A stretch of 64,000 bases of DNA from Sphingobacterium sp. B16(2022) (lineage in GTDB: Bacteria; Bacteroidota; Bacteroidia; Sphingobacteriales; Sphingobacteriaceae): contig NZ_JAAUVN010000001.1 of the NCBI RefSeq assembly GCF_012030425.1, positions 558,001 through 622,000 of the forward strand, given 5' to 3'. The notes beneath the pieces are model-generated. The model was not told the origin of the DNA. It made no database searches and saw only the letters and a list, made by a program, of their open reading frames with translations. Position numbers and translations under genes: made by a program. Shown here in pieces: positions 25,190 to 34,595 of the stretch. Each line of letters begins with the position of its first letter. Position 1 is the first letter of the stretch.

Positions 25190-27289
25190 TTACCGCAGTT
25201 TTTTAAAACGAAGACGAAGTGAATTGCCGATGACAATAACATCGGAGAAAGCCATTGAGAAGGCGGCGAGCATGGGGCCTAAAAATCCCATTGCTGCGAG
25301 CGGTATTGCGATGATATTATAGGCAAATGCCCAGAAAAGATTTTCTTTGATCGTTTGCAGTGTGTGCCTTCCGATAAGTAATAGATTTTCAATCGATTTT
25401 AGATCGGAATTCAAAAGAATTATTTTAGCAGATTGTATCGCAATGTGACTTGCGTCACCTAGAGAGATACCGACGTGGGCTGTTGTCAGGGCAGGAGCAT
25501 CATTTATACCGTCGCCGACCATTGCTGTAATACCTGCTTTTTTAAGTTTGTTGATAATATTCAATTTCTCTTCAGGATTGCGATCGGAATAAACTTCTGC
25601 TATTCCAAGTTTTTGAGCGACTAGGTCACATTTACTTTTTCGGTCACCACTTAATATTACTGGGGTTATATTTTTGCCTTTAATGGCTTGAATGAGTTCT
25701 TTTGCATAAGGTTTTATTTGATCTTCAATCACTAAGCCTGCAACTACGACATCATTAATGGATAGAATTAAGTCGTAGCGGTTTGAATAATCTACTTTTC
25801 CTAAACGTGCATTGATTAATTTATACACATTACTATTTGTATCTGTAGCGTAAAGTCCTTCGCTTTTAATCTCTTTGACATCTTGAAAGACAATGCGGTA
25901 GGCTTTTACTTCTTTCATGTGCTGTCTGATGGACTTTGCTATAGGATGATTTGAATAGCCTTCTAATTGTGCAATGATTGATTCTACTTGTTTTTGTTCT
26001 ATTCCAAACGTTTGGATCGCTTTGATATTGAAATCTCCGGTAGTTAAAGTGCCAGTTTTATCGAATACCATATATTTAAGATCCGACATCTCTTCAATTG
26101 TATCACCTCCCTTAATTAAAATTCCCATTTTAGCGGCTCTTCCTAAACCTACCATGACAGCAGTTGGGGTCGCTAGACCCATCGCGCACGGGCAGGAGAC
26201 GACAAGTACTGCAATGGCATTCATTAATGATTGCTGTAGTGATATTTCGGCTATAAAGTAAGTGATAAAAAAGGTGAAAATGGCGATGACGACCACAAAG
26301 GGTACGAAGTATGATGCAACTTTATCACCGAGTTTTTGAATAGGTGGTTTTTTTGATTGTGCTTCCTTGATCAGTGCGATAATTTGGGAAAGGACGGTTT
26401 TACGTCCAACTTTGGTGGCCGTGATTTTTATATTGCCTTCTGTTAGTGTTGTTCCGCCGATGACGGTTGCATATCTATCTTTGAAAACGGGTAGGCTTTC
26501 TCCTGTAATCATGGATTCATTGACAAAGCCATCTCCTTCAATAATATCTCCATCAACTGGAATAAGATCTCCTGATTTGATCAGTAAAACATCGCCTTGT
26601 TTAACATCTCTTGTATGGATGATCTCTTCTAGATCTGCTGTGATTTTTGTTGTGGTTACATTTTGAATCTTAATAAGGTCTCCGATTGCAGATGTTGTTT
26701 TTTTTACGGATTTTTTTTCAAATAGATTTCCCAATAGAACGAGCGTGATGATTGTTGCGCAAGTTTCATAGAACATATAATCTGGGCCTAGGTGATTGAG
26801 GGTGCCGATGAGGCTGTACGTGAATGCAGCTGTTGCACCTATAAATATGAGCACGTCCATATTTGGCATGCCATTTTTAAGGGAGTAAAACGCACTTTTA
26901 CCAAAATGAAAAAAACCGAGCAGAAATACGGGAGCACAGAGTCCGAGCTGGATGTATGGGTCATGCAACAAAGGGTGTTGTATAAACATATGTGCAAAGA
27001 GAGGAAGCGTAAAAAATAGACTGAACCAAAATTTGGTTTCTATTTTTTTATAAAATGATTCCTTTGGACTTTCATCAGTCAGGACCTGAAAACCTAAATT
27101 TTCAATCCCTTTTGTTATTTCGGGAAGTTCTTTTGCCGTTATTCCTGAGAATTTAACTTCATCAGATGCAAAGTCGACAAATATATCTTTTGCCTCTTTT
27201 TTTTCTAAATATTGATGAATAGCAATTGCACAGTTTGTACAATGCATTCCTGTAACTGTAAGCTCTACTGTTGTTGTTTCTTCGTTCAT
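25190..27289 (-). CDS. copA: Heavy-metal (copper) translocating P1B-type ATPase
   Basis: Inner-membrane pump exporting Cu(I) at the cost of ATP. From the ATG at 27289 it has 699 residues. Order: one N-terminal heavy-metal-associated domain with GMHCTNC (residues 14-20); paired membrane helices; the actuator TGES loop; the CPC metal site in VVSCPCAMGLATP; the phosphorylation site DKTGTLTTG; SNHPIAKSI (the HP motif of P1B pumps); and GDGINDAPAL. CPC plus HMA fits Cu+ or Ag+. A frame to 27340 exists, but an exact -7 element at 27313-27320 lies inside it, so the shorter start is right. Monocistronic; no copper regulator is adjacent. Confidence 0.94.
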   Translation of the reverse strand: MNEETTTVELTVTGMHCTNCAIAIHQYLEKKEAKDIFVDFASDEVKFSGITAKELPEITKGIENLGFQVLTDESPKESFYKKIETKFWFSLFFTLPLFAHMFIQHPLLHDPYIQLGLCAPVFLLGFFHFGKSAFYSLKNGMPNMDVLIFIGATAAFTYSLIGTLNHLGPDYMFYETCATIITLVLLGNLFEKKSVKKTTSAIGDLIKIQNVTTTKITADLEEIIHTRDVKQGDVLLIKSGDLIPVDGDIIEGDGFVNESMITGESLPVFKDRYATVIGGTTLTEGNIKITATKVGRKTVLSQIIALIKEAQSKKPPIQKLGDKVASYFVPFVVVIAIFTFFITYFIAEISLQQSLMNAIAVLVVSCPCAMGLATPTAVMVGLGRAAKMGILIKGGDTIEEMSDLKYMVFDKTGTLTTGDFNIKAIQTFGIEQKQVESIIAQLEGYSNHPIAKSIRQHMKEVKAYRIVFQDVKEIKSEGLYATDTNSNVYKLINARLGKVDYSNRYDLILSINDVVVAGLVIEDQIKPYAKELIQAIKGKNITPVILSGDRKSKCDLVAQKLGIAEVYSDRNPEEKLNIINKLKKAGITAMVGDGINDAPALTTAHVGISLGDASHIAIQSAKIILLNSDLKSIENLLLIGRHTLQTIKENLFWAFAYNIIAIPLAAMGFLGPMLAAFSMAFSDVIVIGNSLRLRFKKLR

Positions 27290-27312
27290 ATTTTTCGACC
27301 ATTGGTCTTTTG

Positions 27313-27320
27313 CAAATATA
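27313..27320 (-). promoter_or_regulatory. -7 promoter element of copA
   Basis: The minus strand reads TATATTTG, exact TAnnTTTG, 24 bases upstream of the chosen start. It decides between two possible start codons. Confidence 0.55.
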
Positions 27321-27396
27321 CTTATTTTTAGGAGTATCATTTTTTTGTATTGAATGAAAAATGATTAGTTTAGTTCCTAAAGAAAATTAGATTTCA

Positions 27397-28248
27397 ATGG
27401 TTAAAAATAAATTATCCCTATCTTTTGTATTTCGTTGTGCTGTGTGGATAGCTTTAAGCTATTCTTTTGTCGGTTTAGCCTCTTTTTACGAGAAAAACAA
27501 GATTATTCTTCACTTTGCTTATGCTTTAAATACTTTTTTGACCGCCAATCTGTTGATCTCAATCGGCCGGTTCTTGATTGTTTCGCTGTATAACCGTAAA
27601 CATGCAAACCATGATGTGAGAGGAAATTTTGTACTGGGTATTTCCCGGGTTGCTACAGTATTGAATGCTGGTATGATTGTGATTACGTTGATGGTTGCGC
27701 TGGGAATTGATCCTAAGGAGTTTATAACCAGCATGACCATCGTTGCGATGGCTATTGCGGTTATATTTAGGGAGTATATTACCAATATGATCAGTGGATT
27801 GCTGGTTATGTTTTCTGATCAATTTTCCATTGGAGACCATATTAAAATTAGTAATTATCAGGGTAAAATTGTTGATATTACTTTGGCAAATATTGTCGTT
27901 CGTGATGAAGATGATGATGTTGTGCTAATACCAAATAATTTGATATTCACATCAACGATGGTCAATAAATCTTCTCAAAAGTCGAATAAACTGATCGTTA
28001 AATTTGAACTTCCTTTAGAAAAACCGTTGCATGTCCAATCTGTTGAAAATCATTTAAGACCTATCCTGAAAATAAATAAGAATATTATCTGGGACGATTT
28101 ATTTAAAATAAAAGTTGCCGAAATCGGTAAGGACTTTGTGAAATATAAGATTGAGCTCAATACCATATCGAGTAGCAATAAATTACATTATCAGATTCAG
28201 AATGAAATTTTAAATGAGATTTTATTATTTCGTACGCGGGAAGATTAA
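27397..28248 (+). CDS. MscS-type mechanosensitive ion channel
   Basis: A 283-residue inner-membrane channel that relieves osmotic downshock. It has three to four hydrophobic segments in the first 130 residues. The pore-lining helix is ITSMTIVAMAIAVIFREYI, followed by the beta domain with DQFSIGDHIKISNYQGKI and VLIPNNLIF, the MscS signatures. Shorter at the C-terminus than some relatives, but within the family range. Divergent from copA and convergent with coaA, with a 4-base overlap of the two 3' ends and no terminator between them. Confidence 0.92.
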   Translation: MVKNKLSLSFVFRCAVWIALSYSFVGLASFYEKNKIILHFAYALNTFLTANLLISIGRFLIVSLYNRKHANHDVRGNFVLGISRVATVLNAGMIVITLMVALGIDPKEFITSMTIVAMAIAVIFREYITNMISGLLVMFSDQFSIGDHIKISNYQGKIVDITLANIVVRDEDDDVVLIPNNLIFTSTMVNKSSQKSNKLIVKFELPLEKPLHVQSVENHLRPILKINKNIIWDDLFKIKVAEIGKDFVKYKIELNTISSSNKLHYQIQNEILNEILLFRTRED

Positions 28249-29210
28249 ATCTTACGGACCTTTACATTTTTAACAAAGTGATGACTGCCTTTTTCTAAAA
28301 TTAGATCAGCGCGGTACCGTGTTGGTAAAATATTCTGGACCAGATTTGGTTTGTTGATCTCATTCCAGATCTGATGTGCCATCTGGATACTTTCTTCAGT
28401 ATTCATGTCGGCATATTTGTGAAAGAATGAGGCCGGATTTTGAAATGCTGTACGTCTTAAAGATTCAAACCTGTTGGTATACCACTCTAATAAGTTTTTT
28501 TCGCTGGCATGAACATATATGGTATAGTCAAAAAAATCTGACACGAATACACTATGTCCTTTTCGTGGTCTTTGCGAATTGACCTGCAGTACATTAATGC
28601 CTTCGACGATTAAGATATCAGGATGATGGATCAGCTGTTGCTGGTCATCAGGTAAGACATCATATTCTAAATGGCTGTACAGGGGTACCGAAAGTGATCC
28701 CATGCCTGATTTTATAGCGGAAAGGAACTGTATTAATTTTTTAGCATCGTAACTTTCCGGAAAACCTTTACGATTCATTATGCCTCTTTCATTCAGGATA
28801 TGATTCGGGTACAGAAATCCATCAGTCGTTACTAAATCTACTTTTGGTTTACTGGGCAATAAAGTCAGGACGCGTTGCAATACACGTGCTGTTGTACTTT
28901 TACCTACAGCTACAGAGCCAGCAATACCAATAATAAAGGGAAGCGTACTTTCATTTTTTTCGAAAAAATGATTTGTGCTTCTGTGTAAATCTTGAAACCG
29001 TTCAATATGAATACCCAAGAGATGACTTAAAGGGAAATAGACATCTTCGATTTCTTCTGCATTCAATGGTTCATTAAGTGCATGCAATTGATCCAAGTCG
29101 TGTTGCGAAAATGTGTGCTTAAAGTGACCGTTCAGTTTTTTCCAATTTTCTCTTTTTATTGAAGTAAAAGGAGAGTCAATAGGAGTGTGCTGTTCATTTT
29201 GCATGTTCAT
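28245..29210 (-). CDS. coaA: Type I pantothenate kinase
   Basis: Phosphorylates pantothenate, the first step of coenzyme A synthesis. The Walker A loop reads GIAGSVAVGKSTTAR; further signatures are DLVTTDGFLYPN and the SFYDYTIYV-like stretch VFVSDFFDYTIYVHA. From the ATG at 29210 it has 321 residues, close to E. coli CoaA (316). The frame continues to an ATG at 29237, but an exact -7 element (TATATTTG at 29226-29233) falls inside that extension, so 29210 or 29204 is the real start. The presence of type I in a Bacteroidota member, where type III (CoaX) is common, is worth noting; I cannot see whether CoaX exists elsewhere. Confidence 0.95.
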   Translation of the reverse strand: MNMQNEQHTPIDSPFTSIKRENWKKLNGHFKHTFSQHDLDQLHALNEPLNAEEIEDVYFPLSHLLGIHIERFQDLHRSTNHFFEKNESTLPFIIGIAGSVAVGKSTTARVLQRVLTLLPSKPKVDLVTTDGFLYPNHILNERGIMNRKGFPESYDAKKLIQFLSAIKSGMGSLSVPLYSHLEYDVLPDDQQQLIHHPDILIVEGINVLQVNSQRPRKGHSVFVSDFFDYTIYVHASEKNLLEWYTNRFESLRRTAFQNPASFFHKYADMNTEESIQMAHQIWNEINKPNLVQNILPTRYRADLILEKGSHHFVKNVKVRKI

Positions 29211-29225
29211 GATTCTTTGTGGCGA

Positions 29226-29233
29226 CAAATATA
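29226..29233 (-). promoter_or_regulatory. -7 promoter element of coaA
   Basis: The minus strand reads TATATTTG, exact TAnnTTTG. The predicted transcript start, near 29220, excludes the upstream ATG at 29237. Confidence 0.5.
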
Positions 29234-29272
29234 GCATCTCGTGGATATAATCAAAAATTCTAATTGATTTTT

Positions 29273-29677
29273 TTAGATCAGGTTGGAAGAAATAATAATC
29301 GGATTAGAAAGAATTTTGTGAATAGGACATTTTTCTGAAATTTGGAGAAGTCTGTCTTTTTGATCTTTATCTAGATTTCCTTTAAGAGAAACATGACATT
29401 TGATATAGGTGGTCTGTTGCAGTTCACTTTTTAAAATTTCGTATGAAAGTTTAATATTTACCTCCTGTAAATCCCATTTTTTGCGGTCAGCATACATCTT
29501 TACTGTCATTGCTTTACATGAACCCAATGAAGATAGTAAAAGGGCAGGCGGATTGAATCCTTCATCTTGACCTCCTAATTCTTCAGGTTCATCTGCAATT
29601 AGCGTATTATTTCCATGCTTGATTGTTGTTGTGTATGGCGTATTACCTATTGTTACTAAGATTTCATTATCATTCAT
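29273..29677 (-). CDS. OsmC family peroxiredoxin-like protein
   Basis: A 134-residue OsmC/Ohr-fold protein. The two redox cysteines of the family are present: SLGSCKAMTVKMYADRK and SEKCPIHKILSN. The glycine-rich GGQDEGFNPPALLLSSLG motif is the OsmC signature. Family members reduce organic hydroperoxides; the EKCPIHK form is of the general OsmC type rather than Ohr. It lies 63 bases downstream of mgsA in the same orientation and may be co-transcribed, but a TATATTTA element at 29683-29690 suggests its own promoter. Confidence 0.92.
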   Translation of the reverse strand: MNDNEILVTIGNTPYTTTIKHGNNTLIADEPEELGGQDEGFNPPALLLSSLGSCKAMTVKMYADRKKWDLQEVNIKLSYEILKSELQQTTYIKCHVSLKGNLDKDQKDRLLQISEKCPIHKILSNPIIISSNLI

Positions 29678-29740
29678 ATCTCTAAATATAAAAAATAATA
29701 AGGGGATTAGGAATTTATGAAGTGAATATTAAATTCCTGG

Positions 29741-30118
29741 TTATAGTTCATCTTCCAGTAGACCTTCGATAATGAGGCTTCCAGTTGCGGGATTGGTTGC
29801 TAATGGTACGTTGTACAAATCACAAACCCGCATCAGCATCTGAATATCGGGTTCATGTGCATGTTTACCTAATGCATCTCTGAAAAAAATGATTCCATCT
29901 ACTTTACCTTCTGCAGCTAATGCTGCAATCTGTGCATCTCCGCCCATAGGTCCGCTTAACTTTAATTCGACTTCGAGTCCTGTTTGTTTTACATAAGAAC
30001 CGGTGGTGCCTGTCGCGACTAGATGAGCTTTTTTTAAGAATTCAATATGGTCTTTTACAAAGGCAACCATTTCTGGTTTTTTACCATCGTGTGCAATTAA
30101 AGCAATTGTTTTTTTCAT
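29741..30118 (-). CDS. mgsA: Methylglyoxal synthase
   Basis: Converts dihydroxyacetone phosphate to methylglyoxal and phosphate, a bypass of lower glycolysis used when phosphate is short. The catalytic Asp is D61 in SGPMGGDAQI and the conserved His is H88 in KHAHEPD; phosphate-binding residues lie in ATGTTG (35-40). The 125 residues are slightly shorter than E. coli MgsA (152). It starts 19 bases after the stop of a nucleoside-recognition membrane protein gene, which implies an operon. Confidence 0.94.
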   Translation of the reverse strand: MKKTIALIAHDGKKPEMVAFVKDHIEFLKKAHLVATGTTGSYVKQTGLEVELKLSGPMGGDAQIAALAAEGKVDGIIFFRDALGKHAHEPDIQMLMRVCDLYNVPLATNPATGSLIIEGLLEDEL

Positions 30119-30137
30119 GTTATTGAAAGATTAAAGT

Positions 30138-31370
30138 TTAACCAAAAAAGATGTACGCTAAAATAATAGCTGCAATTAGTCCCACAAGATCGGCAATTAA
30201 GCCACATATAAGCGCATGTCTAGTGTTTTTAATGCCTACAGAGCCAAAATATACTGCTAGAACGTAAAAAGTTGTTTCGGAGGAACCTTGGATAACACTG
30301 GCAAGTCGTCCTTGAAACGAATCTGCTCCATATGCCTGCATGACATCGACCATAAGTCCTCTAGCGCCACCACCACTTAATGTTTTCATTAATCCTACTG
30401 GAAGAGCTGGTACGAAACGTGTGTCCAAGCCAAAATAAGCGAAACAAGAACCGATTGCATTCACAATATAGTCCATACATCCTGTTGTTCGGAAAGCAGA
30501 TATAGCCACCAGTATGGCGATTAAAAAGGGGATGATCATGATGGATGTTTTAAATCCGTCTTTTGCACCATCTATAAAGGCATCGTAAACATTTAGTTTT
30601 TTAAACGCGCCGTAAACGATAAATAGGATGATGATGGAAAAAATTAAAACACCACCGATTAGTCCGGTTACAATTTCAATTTTTTCTGGAGGCAGGCCAT
30701 TTAAACCAAAATATAGGCCAGCCATCATGACAATGAAACTGCCTAGGAATATCAGGATGGGTAGTTTAAAGAGGTTTATTTTTTGAAAGAATGCAACAGC
30801 GATCATCCCTGATATAAACGAAATAAAGGTTCCTATCAAAGCTGGAATAAAAATATCTGCGGGGTTTGCTGCTCCATTGGCCATTCTTAGAGCAATTACC
30901 GATGTTGGAATAAGTGCTATTCCAGCGGTATTGAGCACTAAGAACATAATTTGTGCATTCGTCGCGGTATCCTTTTCTGGATTAAGTTCTTGCAGTTCCT
31001 GCATTGCTTTTAGTCCGACCGGTGTTGCCGCATTATCTAAACCTAGCATATTGGCTGAAAAATTCATAATAATAGAGCCGTTTGCAGGATGGTTTTTTGG
31101 GATTCCAGGGAAGAGCTTGCTGAAAAATGGATTTACAGCTTTTGCAAATAAGGTAATCATTCCTGCTTTTTCACCCACTTTCATGATGCCTAACCAGAAT
31201 GTCATCATGCCGACGAGACCTAAGGAGATTTCTGCACCGTTTTTAGCACTGTCAAACATGCCATTGATAATTTTCATGAAAATTTCGGTGTCTCCAAAGA
31301 AAATAAGCTTGATCAAAGCAACGATGAACGCAATTACAAAAAATGAGATCCAAACGATATTCAGTGCCAT
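30138..31370 (-). CDS. Nucleoside recognition (Gate) domain membrane protein, SpmA/SpmB-like fusion
   Basis: A 410-residue polytopic protein with about ten hydrophobic segments. It contains two nucleoside-recognition (Gate) domains, one in each half: GAEISLGLVGMMTFWLGIMK and GFKTSIMIIPFLIAILVAIS. In spore formers the halves are separate proteins SpmA and SpmB; in Bacteroidota they are fused and have nothing to do with spores. Conserved asparagine/proline-rich loops (NFSANMLGLDNAATPVGLKA) are typical. The transported substrate is unknown. First gene of an operon with mgsA. Confidence 0.9.
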   Translation of the reverse strand: MALNIVWISFFVIAFIVALIKLIFFGDTEIFMKIINGMFDSAKNGAEISLGLVGMMTFWLGIMKVGEKAGMITLFAKAVNPFFSKLFPGIPKNHPANGSIIMNFSANMLGLDNAATPVGLKAMQELQELNPEKDTATNAQIMFLVLNTAGIALIPTSVIALRMANGAANPADIFIPALIGTFISFISGMIAVAFFQKINLFKLPILIFLGSFIVMMAGLYFGLNGLPPEKIEIVTGLIGGVLIFSIIILFIVYGAFKKLNVYDAFIDGAKDGFKTSIMIIPFLIAILVAISAFRTTGCMDYIVNAIGSCFAYFGLDTRFVPALPVGLMKTLSGGGARGLMVDVMQAYGADSFQGRLASVIQGSSETTFYVLAVYFGSVGIKNTRHALICGLIADLVGLIAAIILAYIFFG

Positions 31371-31401
31371 ATAGATTTAAAATATGCGTAAATGTAAACT
31401 T

Positions 31402-32457
31402 TTACAACCTATCCATCAACTTAGACCACGGATTTTTCTTGTTTTTTGCCTCTTTTTCTTTTATTAGATGATCCACTATCTTGGTGAGTTGAAATTCATT
31501 TTCGCTCATCAGTCTATCTGCTAGCGAGATAAGTTTTTGGATGTTGTTTTTGGATGCCGCATCCATGGAGGACTCAACACTTGACATATTTGTTGGCTCT
31601 AGTCGGATGTAGTTTTTGGATTTTCTATTGAATTGAAACAGTTGTTCAATAAAAAATTCGGTACTCTCTGCAGAGGCACTTGTCATAATATCGACTAAAG
31701 CTGGACCAATGGTAATGGCCAGTTTTTTCTTAAAATGCTCATAGTTATAAGCTTTTTTTGCAACCCCGGTGCCTAATGAGACCATAAACAGATCGTTTAT
31801 TTCTGTATCTTCAAAAGCTTTCATCACTTCAATCAAAGCGCAAATGGATGGGTTTTGAGCCACCATACCACCGTCTACCAATGGAAATCTTGTACCTGCA
31901 ATGGAATAAATCTCCGCAACAGAAAAATAGGTAGGTGCGGCAGAGGTCGCTCTGCAGACATCTCTTAGATAGAAGTCTCGTGCTATTCCGTGTGTAATAG
32001 CTTTTTGCTGTCTAAAAAAATGATTTTTCCGGAGTTCAATATTATAGGCTGTTATAATACAGGGTTTTATTAGTTGGCTTAGTTTGGTGTCGCCAAAATA
32101 TTCATGTAATACATTCTCTAATGCGGTAGCTGAATATAATTCACTCACCAGCCCGAATTCACTTAGAAAGCGTCTCCATCTTGTTGTTTTGAAAATATCA
32201 GTGCCGTGGGATACGTACAGATCTAATGCCTCTTTAGCAGAAAACTTAGGTTTTGAAGGATTTTCCTCACTTGGGTATAATAAAATGCAGGCTAAGATAC
32301 CTCCAGTACTAGTTCCTGCAATAAAATCGAAATATTCTGCAATTCGTGCATCCGGGTCATTGCTCTTCTTCTGAAGAATTTCTTCTAAAACGACCAATAC
32401 TAGAGCAGGTATTATACCTCTTATTCCACCACCATCTATGGAAAGTATATTTTTCAT
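31402..32457 (-). CDS. Patatin-like phospholipase
   Basis: A 351-residue lipid acyl hydrolase. The oxyanion-hole motif is DGGGIRG (residues 8-14), the nucleophile Ser50 lies in GTSTGG, and the catalytic Asp195 in VDGGMVAQNP. The length and C-terminal helical region resemble plant patatins and CapV-type phospholipases. No cyclic-nucleotide synthase (CD-NTase) or other CBASS gene lies nearby, so there is no ground for calling it a defence effector. It has no signal peptide and is probably cytoplasmic. Stand-alone gene between the nucleoside-recognition protein and lysS. Confidence 0.92.
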   Translation of the reverse strand: MKNILSIDGGGIRGIIPALVLVVLEEILQKKSNDPDARIAEYFDFIAGTSTGGILACILLYPSEENPSKPKFSAKEALDLYVSHGTDIFKTTRWRRFLSEFGLVSELYSATALENVLHEYFGDTKLSQLIKPCIITAYNIELRKNHFFRQQKAITHGIARDFYLRDVCRATSAAPTYFSVAEIYSIAGTRFPLVDGGMVAQNPSICALIEVMKAFEDTEINDLFMVSLGTGVAKKAYNYEHFKKKLAITIGPALVDIMTSASAESTEFFIEQLFQFNRKSKNYIRLEPTNMSSVESSMDAASKNNIQKLISLADRLMSENEFQLTKIVDHLIKEKEAKNKKNPWSKLMDRL

Positions 32458-32560
32458 TTTTTAATGTTTATACTTTAAAAGTAGTATTAAATAAATTAAA
32501 AAATTGATGACTCTTTGTTTTTGTGGTTAGGATAATGCGCGTTGGTAGGCACAGCGAGCT

Positions 32561-32587
32561 GTGTAAACAATTCTTTACACGTTTTTT
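32561..32587 (+). terminator. Orphan + strand terminator-like hairpin
   Basis: GTGTAAA (32561-32567) pairs with TTTACAC (32574-32580), followed by GTTTTTT. No + strand gene precedes it, as the patatin and lysS genes both run leftward. Confidence 0.4.
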
Positions 32588-32630
32588 ACAAAAACAGAAG
32601 CCGGCTACCTTTTGGATAGCCAGCTTCTGT
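32585..32630 (-). terminator. Terminator of lysS
   Basis: ACAGAAGCCGGCTA pairs with TAGCCAGCTTCTGT (one A-C mismatch), then TTTTTG on the minus strand. It lies 14 bases after the lysS stop. Confidence 0.75.
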
Positions 32631-32643
32631 ACAAACTAATTAT

Positions 32644-34362
32644 TTATGCAAACCATGCCAAGACCTCGTCTTTTGTTGGCATGGTGATTTCTAATTTCAT
32701 TTTTTTACGCATACCCCCAAGGTCATTGAATACTTTATTAGGATTAGCTTCTTTTAATTCCGGTATAGTATTGAAACCCATTTTTTGTAAAACAGGAACC
32801 CATTCTGCTGGAATACCCAATGCAACATAATCTTCTGTCGAAGCTACTGTTACTATTTTTTCTGGTCGCATTTGCGGGAAAAATAATACTTCCTGAATAG
32901 AGGCATTGTTGGTCAGGAACATAATTAAACGATCCATACCAATGCCTAATCCTGATGTTGGAGGCATTCCATATTCTAATGCACGTAAGAAATCTTGATC
33001 GATAAACATGGCTTCGTCATCGCCACGTGCTGATAAGGCCATTTGTGCTTCAAAACGCTCACGTTGGTCGATCGGATCATTTAACTCCGAATATGCATTT
33101 GCAATTTCTTTACCACATACCATTAACTCAAAGCGTTCTGTGATTTCGGGATTGTCGCGATGTTTTTTTGTTAATGGCGACATTTCTTTAGGGTAATCTG
33201 TGATAAATGTAGGCTGAATGTATTTACCTTCACATTTTTCGCCAAAAATCTCATCAATTAACTTGCCTTTACCCATGGTATTATTGACCGGAATTCCCAT
33301 TCCTTTGGCTGCTTCGAAAATTTCTTGTTCAGATTTTCCTGTAATATCAAAACCTGTGAACTCTTTAATCGAATCGGCCATTGTGATTCTCTTATAAGGT
33401 GCACGGAAGTCGATTTCATGTTCTCCAAATGTCGCTTTGGTGGTGCCGTTTACAGCAATTGCACAATGTTCTAGCAATTGTTCTGTGAATTTCATCATCC
33501 AGTTGTAGTCTTTATAAGCTACATAGATCTCCATTGCTGTGAATTCTGGATTGTGAGTACGGTCCATACCTTCATTTCTGAAGTTTTTTGAAAACTCGTA
33601 AACACCATCAAAACCGCCCACAATTAGGCGTTTTAGATATAACTCATTTGCAATCCGCAAATATAAAGGCATATCTAAAGCATTGTGATGTGTGATAAAT
33701 GGACGGGCCGCAGCACCGCCAGGGATGGATTGCAATACTGGAGTCTCAACCTCCATATAACCTGCGTCATTAAAGAAATTACGCATTGCACTAAACAATT
33801 TTGTTCTTTTTACAAAGATCTCTTTGTTCTGCGGGTTAACTACTAGATCGACATAACGCATTCTATAACGCAATTCGGGATCTGTGAATGCATCATATGT
33901 TTTTCCTTCTGCAGTTTTAACGATTGGAAGAGGGCGTAATGATTTAGATAATACAGTCAGTTTTTCAACATGTACACAGATGGCATCTGTCTGGGTTGTG
34001 AAAACATAGCCTTTAATACCAACGATATCACCAATATCTAATAATTTCTTAAAAACGATATTATACATCGTTTTATCCTCATCAGGACAAATGTCATCAC
34101 GTTTGATGTAAGCTTGAATACGGCCTGAACTATCTTGAATTTCGAAGAACGACGCATTTCCCATAACACGACGGCTCATGATACGTCCTGCAATGCTTAT
34201 ATTCTTATAGTTAAGCTTATCTCTATCGTAATTTTCTAATATATCAGTAGCATTTGCATTGATCTCAAACTCTTCAGCTGGATATGGGTCGATACCCAAA
34301 TCTATTAGAGATTGCAATGCCTGTCTTCTTAATTGTTCCTGTTCGGATAATACAGTACTCAT
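32644..34362 (-). CDS. lysS: Lysyl-tRNA synthetase (class II) with C-terminal extension
   Basis: Charges tRNA-Lys. The N-terminal OB-fold (about 55-150) contains [19 protein letters not shown]. Motif 2 is [20 protein letters not shown] and motif 3 is [12 protein letters not shown]. At 572 residues it exceeds E. coli LysS (505) by a tail of about 65 residues. The tail ([20 protein letters not shown] and on to DEVLAWFA) looks like a helix-hairpin-helix/SAM-type helical module, which I recall in other Bacteroidota LysRS. An exact -7 element lies at 34393-34400. Divergent from the ECF sigma factor. Confidence 0.97.
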   Translation of the reverse strand: MSTVLSEQEQLRRQALQSLIDLGIDPYPAEEFEINANATDILENYDRDKLNYKNISIAGRIMSRRVMGNASFFEIQDSSGRIQAYIKRDDICPDEDKTMYNIVFKKLLDIGDIVGIKGYVFTTQTDAICVHVEKLTVLSKSLRPLPIVKTAEGKTYDAFTDPELRYRMRYVDLVVNPQNKEIFVKRTKLFSAMRNFFNDAGYMEVETPVLQSIPGGAAARPFITHHNALDMPLYLRIANELYLKRLIVGGFDGVYEFSKNFRNEGMDRTHNPEFTAMEIYVAYKDYNWMMKFTEQLLEHCAIAVNGTTKATFGEHEIDFRAPYKRITMADSIKEFTGFDITGKSEQEIFEAAKGMGIPVNNTMGKGKLIDEIFGEKCEGKYIQPTFITDYPKEMSPLTKKHRDNPEITERFELMVCGKEIANAYSELNDPIDQRERFEAQMALSARGDDEAMFIDQDFLRALEYGMPPTSGLGIGMDRLIMFLTNNASIQEVLFFPQMRPEKIVTVASTEDYVALGIPAEWVPVLQKMGFNTIPELKEANPNKVFNDLGGMRKKMKLEITMPTKDEVLAWFA

Positions 34363-34392
34363 TGGTAAGGATTAAATAATATAAAAATCGAA

Positions 34393-34400
34393 CAAAAATA
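34393..34400 (-). promoter_or_regulatory. -7 promoter element of lysS
   Basis: The minus strand reads TATTTTTG, exact TAnnTTTG, 31 bases upstream of the start. Confidence 0.5.
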
Positions 34401-34595
34401 GCTTTTTTTTTGCATTTATGAGAGGTGAAAACAATATAATATTTATAAAATACGGTGTAGCGTTTTGTAATACGGTATCGTTATGAAGATGTACTTAAAA
34501 AACAGCATGGCAGAAATTAAAAGAAAGACTTTCATAATCTTAATTCAGAAAGTATTATTTTAGATGAAGATTAAGGATTAATATAGTCTTATTGA

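Noticed and set aside
31402..32457. CBASS defence system around the patatin protein
   Set aside because: No CD-NTase, ubiquitin-like or HORMA/TRIP13 gene lies nearby; neighbours are lysS and a nucleoside-recognition protein.
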